Shown: positions 1-4,634 of the stretch, piece after piece | Layout: each line of letters opens with the position of its first letter | How positions within the stretch are numbered: position 1 is the first letter of the stretch | Assembly (NCBI GenBank): GCA_003448675.1 | Contig: DLXZ01000257.1 | Location: 12,489 to 19,587 of the forward strand | Source of the DNA: Porticoccaceae bacterium | Lineage (GTDB): Bacteria; Pseudomonadota; Gammaproteobacteria; Pseudomonadales; Porticoccaceae | Reading direction: 5' to 3' | DNA length: 7,099 nucleotides | Notes under the pieces: generated by a model | What the model was told of the DNA's origin: nothing | Databases searched by the model: none | What the model saw: the letters and a program-made list of their open reading frames with translations, nothing else | Made by a program: the position numbers and the translations under genes

Positions 1-148
1 CGCGGATACCACTCTCCTCCAGCCGCTTTGCCAGCTCATAACCGTAGCCCGTCCAGCCCTTCATCAACGCCAGCAAATGGGCGGTCAGCATATCGCCTGG
101 TAGGCGGTAGGCGTCATCCCTTGGGTTTTCGTCGCTGTCCTCGTCCAC
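1..148 (-). CDS. PadR-family transcriptional regulator, N-terminal part (cut by window edge)
   Basis: The reverse strand reads from a GTG at 148-146 to the left edge without a stop, giving about 49 residues. After a short acidic start (VDEDSDENPRDD), the segment RLPGDMLTAHLLALMKGWTG followed by YGYELAKRLEESGIR has the pattern of helices 1-2 of the PadR winged helix: a hydrophobic 'lLaLL..g...GYEla.rL...G' core. PadR proteins are dimeric DNA-binding repressors. One branch, PhaQ of Bacillus, is the poly-3-hydroxybutyrate-responsive repressor of phasin and synthase genes, and the neighbouring synthase and phasin genes make that role attractive here. The start is uncertain: GTG has only a weak AGG five bases upstream, and an in-frame TTG lies upstream. 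The C-terminal half, which would separate PhaQ-like from other PadR proteins, is outside the window. The family call is fairly secure; the PHA-sensing role is inferred from context. Confidence 0.7.
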   Translation of the reverse strand, partial: MDEDSDENPRDDAYRLPGDMLTAHLLALMKGWTGYGYELAKRLEESGIR

Positions 149-151
149 AAT

Positions 152-169
152 AACCTGCTGCAACCTGCT
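152..169 (-). repeat. Tandem 8-bp direct repeat before the PadR-type gene
   Basis: AACCTGCT occurs at 152-159 and again at 162-169 (AGCAGGTT on the coding strand). The 10-bp period puts both copies on the same face of the helix, just downstream of the predicted transcription start and overlapping the weak ribosome-binding region. It could be an autoregulatory site, or chance. Confidence 0.4.
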
Positions 170-194
170 ACTAAAACATTCTGGTACCGCAAGC

Positions 195-223
195 AGTATA
201 AACGAGGGCGCCGATAATCTTTA
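195..223 (-). promoter_or_regulatory. Possible promoter of the PadR-type regulator
   Basis: On the minus strand TATACT (200-195) matches five of six bases of the sigma-70 -10 box. It lies 17 bp downstream of TAAAGA (223-218), a poor -35 match (three of six). It would start transcription near 188, about 40 nt before the GTG start. The -10 is good and the spacing ideal, but the weak -35 keeps confidence low. Confidence 0.35.
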
Positions 224-294
224 CCCGACGGAGTGCACTAACCGAACATGTCCAGGAATACGGGCGTAAGGAGGCCACCACCCCAGTGGAAATA

Positions 295-864
295 TCAACC
301 CAACCCGAAGGCGTCGCGCTTGGCCAGCATGGCCTGTACGTTGACCGCCATAACCAGCACATCGTGGAGCTCGCCGTGGCGATCCTTAACTTCGTCCTCC
401 AGCAGGGCCTCGGGCCGAAAACCCAGCTCTTGAAACAATTTCCGGGCGGCCGTCTGATCCAGAGTCATACGCGCAATCATTTTTTCAACACCATTTTCGA
501 GGGCCAAGCGAAAAACCTCCCGGGTCAGGTAACGGCCGGCGCCGGAGTCGCGCTTGTCCGGTCGAACCATCACCCGCAGCTCCGCCACATGGCGGGACCA
601 GCTATAATCACTGAAGCTCAGGGTCCCGTAACCAATCATCTCGCCATCTTGATCAGCGATGACCGTGACCGTGCCTCCGGCCTCGATTTTATCCACCCAG
701 GCTTCAATCACGTCAGGGCGGGTGATATCCCGGCGTAAAAACATCAAATCATGTTCAGGCAAGCTCTGGGCAAAAGCGAGCATACGCTGCTCATCAGCTC
801 GGGTCATCAAATGCAATTCAGCATTGCCCTTGTTCAATTCAACCTGTTTGGGAAAACTTTCCAA
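295..864 (-). CDS. GNAT-family N-acetyltransferase in the PHA synthase cluster
   Basis: Predicted 189-residue cytoplasmic acetyl-CoA-dependent acyltransferase. The GNAT fold is visible: strand beta-4 (HVAELRVMV, about 92-100), the pyrophosphate-binding loop with helix alpha-3 (RPDKRDSGAGRYL, 101-113, a variant of the Q/R-x-x-G-x-G/A motif), and the beta-5 region ending in LFQELGFRPEA (143-153), the usual F-x-x-x-GF motif B. Length is normal for a single-domain GNAT. The start is TTG, chosen because AAAAGGAG (878-871) lies six bases upstream; the first ATG, at residue 20, would cut off the first residues of the fold. It follows phaC by 26 nt on the same strand, so it is probably co-transcribed with phaE and phaC. 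The substrate is unknown. Acylation of a granule protein, the synthase or an amine metabolite are all possible, and none is shown by the sequence. The family is secure; the link to PHA rests only on position. Confidence 0.85.
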   Translation of the reverse strand: MESFPKQVELNKGNAELHLMTRADEQRMLAFAQSLPEHDLMFLRRDITRPDVIEAWVDKIEAGGTVTVIADQDGEMIGYGTLSFSDYSWSRHVAELRVMVRPDKRDSGAGRYLTREVFRLALENGVEKMIARMTLDQTAARKLFQELGFRPEALLEDEVKDRHGELHDVLVMAVNVQAMLAKRDAFGLG

Positions 865-870
865 ACCCTT

Positions 871-878
871 CTCCTTTT
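871..878 (-). promoter_or_regulatory. Ribosome-binding site fixing the TTG start of the GNAT gene
   Basis: The coding strand reads AAAAGGAG followed by six bases and then TTG (864-862). No ATG lies at a suitable distance, so this strong Shine-Dalgarno sequence supports the non-standard start codon. Confidence 0.75.
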
Positions 879-890
879 ACATCATCAATT

Positions 891-1976
891 TCAACAAGAG
901 CGCGCCGACAGCCAGTCCACCAACTGGGGCCACAGGCGATAAACCGCATTGCCACCAGCGACCAGGCTCACATGACCACCCTTAACCACAACTTCCAGCT
1001 TATCCGTACTTCCCACCGCATCAATCAGATCCTTTGAAGCATCGGAAGGAACGATATGATCGTGAACCGCGGCCACGTGTAAAAAAGGGCAGGTAATATT
1101 TTTCAGATCCGCCTTTTCGCCTTTCACCTCAAACGAGCTTTGAATAAATTTATTGTCCCGCAGAAAATGCTTGTAAAGCTGGCGCGCCACTTCACCGGCA
1201 AGCGGCACCGGATCGGAAGTCCAGCGCTCAAATCGATAATGAGCCTTTACAAACTCATCGTTGCCAACGTTATCGAGCAGGCTCATACGCCCCGCGCTTT
1301 TTTGCAGCGGCCGCAAGGCCTGCAACATCGCATCAACCATGACCGCCGGCACATTGCCCAGCTCGTCGACAATGCGGTCAATATCAAAATTTTCCCCATC
1401 GGCCCAGCTTTTGTATAACACCATGCCACTGGCATTGGCCGGCGTGGCGAAACAACCGAGATTCCTGAGCCCGGCGTTCGGATTCAGGGCAGCATGCATA
1501 CAGGCCATGACGCCGCCCAGGCAGTATCCGACCATGGAATATTCACGTTCACCGCTTTCCTCGGCGACCTGTTCCAGACACTCGGGTATGTATTCGCCCA
1601 CGTAGTGGTCCATGTTCAAATGCTCATAGCCACTGCGCACGACACCCCAGTCAATCAGGTAAACATCGAAACCCTGTTGCAACAGATATTCCACCAGACT
1701 CTGGCCGGAAGCGAGATCAACGATGTAATAACGGTTGATCAGCGACATCACCAATACAATAGGCACCCGATAAACCTCGTCGCACATTGGCCGATAGTGA
1801 TACAACTTCATCGTGCCGCGGGCATAAATAACGTCTTTCGGGGTAACGCCTAAATCCAGCTCCAGACCATCGAGCGGCTTCAAGCCTTCGATATTTCTCG
1901 ACAAAACCTTTTCAACGGTTCTCTCCAGATTATTCCCTGCCGCTTCTTTTCCACGAGCAACTGCGTGCACGTTCAT
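891..1976 (-). CDS. phaC: Poly(3-hydroxyalkanoate) synthase catalytic subunit PhaC, class III type
   Basis: This 361-residue protein has the length and layout of class III PhaC, which polymerises (R)-3-hydroxyacyl-CoA into PHA at the granule surface with release of CoA, working with PhaE. The lipase-like box is GYCLGG with nucleophile Cys152 in place of the lipase serine. The other catalytic residues are Asp306 (VHDHIVP) and His335 (KGGHVSL), spaced as in the Allochromatium triad C149/D302/H331. Other family marks are DVYLIDWG (104-111), the cap-region RFERWTSDPVPLAGE (248-262) and the C-terminal LWPQLVDWL (348-356). It starts at ATG with a modest AGGT eight bases upstream, 26 nt after the phaE stop; probably one operon and perhaps translationally coupled. 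The protein appears intact. Class IV (PhaC with PhaR) is the only close alternative, since the partner subunit is short. Confidence 0.95.
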   Translation of the reverse strand: MNVHAVARGKEAAGNNLERTVEKVLSRNIEGLKPLDGLELDLGVTPKDVIYARGTMKLYHYRPMCDEVYRVPIVLVMSLINRYYIVDLASGQSLVEYLLQQGFDVYLIDWGVVRSGYEHLNMDHYVGEYIPECLEQVAEESGEREYSMVGYCLGGVMACMHAALNPNAGLRNLGCFATPANASGMVLYKSWADGENFDIDRIVDELGNVPAVMVDAMLQALRPLQKSAGRMSLLDNVGNDEFVKAHYRFERWTSDPVPLAGEVARQLYKHFLRDNKFIQSSFEVKGEKADLKNITCPFLHVAAVHDHIVPSDASKDLIDAVGSTDKLEVVVKGGHVSLVAGGNAVYRLWPQLVDWLSARSC

Positions 1977-2002
1977 AGCTAGTTACCTATGAGTTGACCG
2001 GA

Positions 2003-2485
2003 TTACTCGCTGTCACCAGCGGGCTCACCCGATGTTTCCTTACTGACCGATTCTTTACTTACCGGTTCTTTGTTCGACGCTTTTGTCTGGGTTTTGGCAG
2101 GCGGCTTTCGGGTTCTGCGCACCGGCGCCGCTGCACCCGTTTTTGAAGCACTTGCCTGAGTCGACTGGGCGAGCTGTTTTTTCAACTGATGGATTTCTGC
2201 GGTGAGCGCCGAGAGGGAATCCTCCACCTCACCCATACGGTCGCCAACATTTAATAAATCATTGCGTGAGGGCAGATTCAGCGCTGCCAGTTGCTGGCCA
2301 ACCATTTCCGTAAACATGTGGTGAGCGTGCAGCCACTCCTGAAAATACTTTCCAAAGCGTTTACCCAGGCGCTCATCGGCCATGATTTCGGTGATCGCCT
2401 CACTCCACTGCTGCTCGGATTGCTGATACCAGTTGCGCCACATCCTCATGGGCTCAACAAATAAATCTCTTTCTTCTTCGGTCAT
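2003..2485 (-). CDS. phaE: PHA synthase accessory subunit, PhaE-like (short), with basic C-terminal tail
   Basis: Predicted 160-residue partner needed for activity of two-subunit PHA synthases. The helical core (residues 1-105) includes EPMRMWRNWYQQSEQQW (11-27), KYFQEWLHAHHMF (46-58) and the conserved end LPSRNDLLNVGDRMGEVEDS (71-90), which runs into a leucine-heptad-like coiled coil to about 105. That end is the most PhaE-like part of the protein. From 111 onward the tail is low-complexity: basic and proline-rich (PVRRTRKPPAKTQTK, 121-135), then acidic (SKE repeats). Classical PhaE proteins are roughly twice as long, so this is a short form, and a PhaR-type (class IV) subunit is the alternative. 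The start is ATG 2485 with AGGAG six bases upstream. The frame is also open for 52 codons further upstream to a TTG at 2641, but that start lacks a clear ribosome-binding site. Placement directly before phaC supports the call. Confidence 0.85.
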   Translation of the reverse strand: MTEEERDLFVEPMRMWRNWYQQSEQQWSEAITEIMADERLGKRFGKYFQEWLHAHHMFTEMVGQQLAALNLPSRNDLLNVGDRMGEVEDSLSALTAEIHQLKKQLAQSTQASASKTGAAAPVRRTRKPPAKTQTKASNKEPVSKESVSKETSGEPAGDSE

Positions 2486-2491
2486 ATCCGA

Positions 2492-2496
2492 CTCCT
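2492..2496 (-). promoter_or_regulatory. Ribosome-binding site deciding the phaE start
   Basis: AGGAG lies six bases before ATG 2485-2483 on the minus strand. It favours a 160-residue PhaE over the 212-residue reading that begins at a TTG at 2641. Confidence 0.75.
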
Positions 2497-2923
2497 GAAA
2501 ATTCAATACTCGGGCTTTTTTTACGACGATCGCGTCACCTTTAATAAGTGCTTCGCGTCCGTTTAAAGAGAACCCAGCTAGATGTTCCGCATCCCGGGAG
2601 AGCAAAACCATTGCACCAAATAAGGGCGACCGTGGATACAAAAAGCCAGTTTTAACAAAAACTCTCTCTTTTATTGGGTATCAGCAAAAAGCAGGCCAAT
2701 CCCTGAGGGGCGGCACGGAAATGCTATCTCCCTTGTGTGACGGATTTATTTATTACAGGGCGCGAACATTAAAAATTACGGATACAAGCAGACATAAAAC
2801 GAACCAACCATTATGGCTCGGCATTTGCTTTATCTATCGATATATCCCTGAAAAAGGATCCATCAACAAATGCCTGGAACGCGTTAAATTGAAACAAGCT
2901 CAGATAAATGAACAAAAGCGTTA

Positions 2924-2948
2924 TCACAAAACTTTCACAAAATTTTGT
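2924..2948 (+). repeat. Direct repeat and palindrome just upstream of the phasin promoter
   Basis: TCACAAAA occurs at 2924-2931 and 2935-2942, an 11-bp (one helical turn) period. The second copy runs into the perfect 12-nt palindrome ACAAAATTTTGT (2937-2948), which abuts the -35 box. This placement suits an activator site or an A/T-rich UP element. Confidence 0.45.
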
Positions 2949-2977
2949 TTGACAACTATATGCATATTGCATATATA
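2949..2977 (+). promoter_or_regulatory. Sigma-70-type promoter of the phasin gene
   Basis: A perfect -35 box TTGACA (2949-2954) is followed after 17 bp by TATATA (2972-2977), a good -10. A second TATATA register lies two bases further on. Transcription would start near 2984, leaving a leader of about 43 nt that ends in TGGAGG before the phasin ATG. This is the strongest promoter visible in the window and fits a phasin, normally a very abundant granule protein. Confidence 0.75.
2957..2975. promoter_or_regulatory. Operator-like perfect inverted repeat inside the phasin promoter
   Basis: TATATGCA-TAT-TGCATATA is an exact 8-3-8 inverted repeat. It fills most of the spacer between the -35 and -10 boxes and overlaps the -10, so a protein bound there should block RNA polymerase. 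PHA regulators (PhaR in Paracoccus and Rhodobacter, PhaQ in Bacillus) repress phasin genes until polymer is present. PhaR sites are TGC/GCA-type inverted repeats, and PadR proteins often use ATGT...ACAT-type dyads. The half-site here (ATGCA/TGCAT) resembles both only loosely. Occupancy by the PadR-type regulator at the left edge is inference. Confidence 0.6.
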
Positions 2978-3016
2978 TACAACGGACGGCTAGTCCCTTC
3001 ACCCATCACTGCCCCA

Positions 3017-3022
3017 TGGAGG
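3017..3022 (+). promoter_or_regulatory. Ribosome-binding site deciding the phasin start
   Basis: TGGAGG lies five bases before ATG 3028. It overlaps an in-frame upstream ATG (3016), which has no Shine-Dalgarno of its own, so 3028 is the better start. A further in-frame ATG at 3100 also has AGAGGA eight bases upstream and could give a shorter form without the basic segment. Confidence 0.7.
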
Positions 3023-3027
3023 CTGAT

Positions 3028-3555
3028 ATGACCGAGGAACAAACGGCTGCACCCACCAAAACCAGAAAGCGAACCACCAAACCCAAAGAGGAAAAAACCA
3101 TGACCAGTGGCATAAGTCCTTTTATCGACACCTTGCTCGACAACCATCAAACCCTTACCAAGGCCTATTCCGACGCCCGCAAGCGCCAGATCAAACTGGG
3201 TAGCGCCATGGTGGATGACGCGATAAGCGCCCAGAAGCTCGGGCTGGAACTGGCTAAAACGCTGAGCGAAAAACCGAGTGACTACAAGGAAAACCTTACC
3301 GCCGTGATTGAGTCGTTCACGCAGATGCAAACCCAAACACTCAATCTGATGAAACTTGTGATTACCGAGCAAACCGAAATGCGAGAGGAAATGCTGGCGG
3401 TTAGTAAAGCCATGCTCGAAGGCTCGCAAAGTAGCACCAAGGCTGCCCTGGCAATGGCCAAATCCTTCACCACCGAAAATACCATGTCGGATATGTTCAA
3501 GAAGTCCATGGACACCATGAAGGAAACAGCGCAAAAAATGAGCGCTGCTGCTTAA
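3028..3555 (+). CDS. Phasin-like PHA granule-associated protein with basic N-terminal segment
   Basis: Predicted 175-residue protein, nearly all helical, rich in Ala, Met, Thr, Glu and Lys, with no cysteine, signal peptide or membrane span. The features fit a phasin, the amphipathic helical protein that coats PHA granules and controls their size and number. Residues 8-24 form a basic stretch (APTKTRKRTTKPKEEK). The helical body starts near residue 30 (SPFIDTLLDNHQTLTKAYSD) and ends in a Met/Lys amphipathic tail (FKKSMDTMKETAQKM). The basic N-terminus recalls the lysine-rich DNA-binding tails of PhaF- and PhaM-type granule proteins, though it is at the other end from PhaF and shorter. The call depends on composition, size and position opposite phaE-phaC, not on a catalytic motif, so another small helical protein cannot be excluded. 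Probably regulated through the promoter and dyad immediately upstream. Confidence 0.75.
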   Translation: MTEEQTAAPTKTRKRTTKPKEEKTMTSGISPFIDTLLDNHQTLTKAYSDARKRQIKLGSAMVDDAISAQKLGLELAKTLSEKPSDYKENLTAVIESFTQMQTQTLNLMKLVITEQTEMREEMLAVSKAMLEGSQSSTKAALAMAKSFTTENTMSDMFKKSMDTMKETAQKMSAAA

Positions 3556-3559
3556 GCTA

Positions 3560-3690
3560 TTTGTGCGGGTTTAGCGAGGCACTCAGCAACAGACTGAAAC
3601 CTGGGTTTGCACCCCGTCGTTAAGCCAGACGATTGACGACTTAACGGTTTAAACCCGGGTTCAGTGCTTCGCGAGGTTCGCCTGCACAAA
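3560..3690. repeat. 131-nt imperfect foldback between phasin and hydrolase
   Basis: Nested complementary arms fold this stretch on itself. 3560-3566 (TTTGTGC) pairs with 3684-3690. 3574-3583 pairs with 3663-3672 over 10 bp with one G-U. 3596-3608 pairs with 3651-3662 around AAACCCGGGTTC with one bulged base. 3618-3624 (CGTTAAG) pairs with 3640-3646, enclosing a 15-nt loop. It starts five bases after the phasin stop. It is much longer than an intrinsic terminator, and the only nearby T-run (3708-3712) is 18 nt beyond it. It may be a 3' UTR stem that protects phasin mRNA, an attenuator for the downstream hydrolase, or a small palindromic mobile repeat. Confidence 0.65.
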
Positions 3691-3732
3691 CCTTTGTAAT
3701 ACTCAAATTTTTCTATTCAGGGAGTACCGGCC

Positions 3733-4554
3733 TTGCAGGAAGACATGCATCTGTATGAGCCGCTGGACATCGACTTACAGTCACAGCATGACGACGATGC
3801 CGATCCCTTCGCTCATGACCCCTCCATCGAGTTTACCGCCACGCCCATCTGGCGGGAGGGTTTGTGGCCGGCTGAACTATTTACATTGCTCAACCACCCG
3901 GTATATGCCGGCAGGGGTGTTGCTCACGGCTCGGGAGAGCCCGTGCTAGTGATACCTGGCTTTCTCGCCAATGACCTGCTGATGCTACCCATGCGCCAGT
4001 GGCTTAATCGCATTGGTTATCGGGCCCATGCCTCGCACATTCTCTGGAATACCGACTGCCCCAACGAAACTTCGCGGCGCATGATCAGCAAAGTCATGTC
4101 ATTACACCGGAAAACCGGGCAAAAAGTTAAACTGGTGGGACACAGCCTTGGCGGCCTACTGGCCAAGTCCATACTGCAGGCGGTGCCCGAATGCGTTGAC
4201 CGGGTGATCACCATTGGCTCGCCCTTTCGCGATTCCGTTAGAGCCCACCCTGCGGTGGTCGGCGTATGGGGCTACTTAATCGCCGGCAAGGGTAAGCTCA
4301 TCGGCCGCAACCTGCACCCCTCCTGTGGTTCAGGCCACTGCATGTGCGACTTCGTACATCACATGCTGGCACCGGAGCCTCGCGACGTACCCCAGTTTTC
4401 CATCTACTCCCGGCGTGACGGGGTGGTGGACTGGCACAGCTGCCTGGAAGAAGACCCGGATTTGAATACCGAAGTTAAGGCCACCCATATCGGCCTGGCC
4501 TTTCATGTGGGCGCCTACCGCGCCCTGGCCACGCGCCTGGCCCAGACCATCTAG
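3733..4554 (+). CDS. Lipase/esterase-like alpha/beta hydrolase
   Basis: Predicted 273-residue cytoplasmic serine ester hydrolase with no signal peptide. An acidic N-terminal stretch (13-33) is followed by the oxyanion-hole strand PVLVIPGFLAND (70-81), the nucleophile elbow KLVGHSLGGLLAK (133-145) with Ser138, SPFRDSVRA (163-171), the acid turn SRRDGVVDW (226-234) with Asp229, and the histidine segment ATHIGLAFH (250-258) with likely catalytic His252. A Cys/His cluster, HPSCGSGHCMCDFVHH (195-210), is unusual for a cytoplasmic lipase. The start is TTG, supported by AGGGAG eight bases upstream; ATG four codons later is the alternative. It lies 177 nt after the phasin on the same strand, so read-through from the phasin promoter is possible, past the foldback. 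Substrate unknown: it could act on PHA oligomers, acyl chains or another ester, and it is not a recognised PhaZ depolymerase. Family confidence is high, function low. Confidence 0.85.
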   Translation: MQEDMHLYEPLDIDLQSQHDDDADPFAHDPSIEFTATPIWREGLWPAELFTLLNHPVYAGRGVAHGSGEPVLVIPGFLANDLLMLPMRQWLNRIGYRAHASHILWNTDCPNETSRRMISKVMSLHRKTGQKVKLVGHSLGGLLAKSILQAVPECVDRVITIGSPFRDSVRAHPAVVGVWGYLIAGKGKLIGRNLHPSCGSGHCMCDFVHHMLAPEPRDVPQFSIYSRRDGVVDWHSCLEEDPDLNTEVKATHIGLAFHVGAYRALATRLAQTI

Positions 4555-4634
4555 ATAGATCGGGCTCCCAGAGCTATAACCTCAAATCCCATACCGCCAG
4601 CCAAACCCCGGCACCGCTGCCACGCAAGCTCGGT

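Larger units (their letters stand above)
2486..3027. other. Divergent phaE / phasin intergenic region, mostly AT-rich, no convincing gene
   Basis: The 542 nt between the two divergent starts carry no reading frame I can defend. A 90-codon plus-strand frame (2721-2993) and a 63-codon minus-strand frame (2811-3002) have no family features. The part next to phasin holds a strong promoter and symmetric elements, listed separately. For phaE I see only a weak candidate on the minus strand (TTGATG at 2866-2861, 16 bp, TATATC at 2844-2839), which would leave a leader of about 350 nt. The size of the region and the open frame upstream of phaE leave room for a leader RNA or further regulation. Confidence 0.6.

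Noticed and set aside
2711..2724. CGGCACGGAAATGC looked like a sigma-54 (-24/-12) promoter facing the phasin gene.
   Set aside because: The GG and GC dinucleotides are 9 nt apart instead of the required 10, the first T of TGGCAC is missing, and a much better sigma-70 promoter lies nearer the gene.
2721..2993. 90-codon plus-strand frame in the divergent intergenic region, considered as a small gene before phasin.
   Set aside because: No ribosome-binding site, no family features, and it overlaps the phasin promoter and operator-like elements.
2956..3534. 192-codon minus-strand frame opposite the phasin gene.
   Set aside because: His/Gly/Phe-rich antisense shadow; the plus-strand frame has the promoter, the ribosome-binding site and a coherent helical protein.
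3616..3646. GTTAAGC (3619-3625) and ACTTAAC (3639-3645) match the GTTRRRY and RYYYAAC core sites of integron attC recombination sites inside a large foldback.
   Set aside because: The order is inverted (core site first, inverse core last), they form the innermost stem instead of the outer ends, and there is no integrase or cassette structure nearby.
4555..4634. Possible bidirectional terminator between the two convergent hydrolase genes (GCTC-CCA-GAGC and GGCA-CCGC-TGCC).
   Set aside because: Both stems are only 4 bp and neither is followed by a T-run on either strand.
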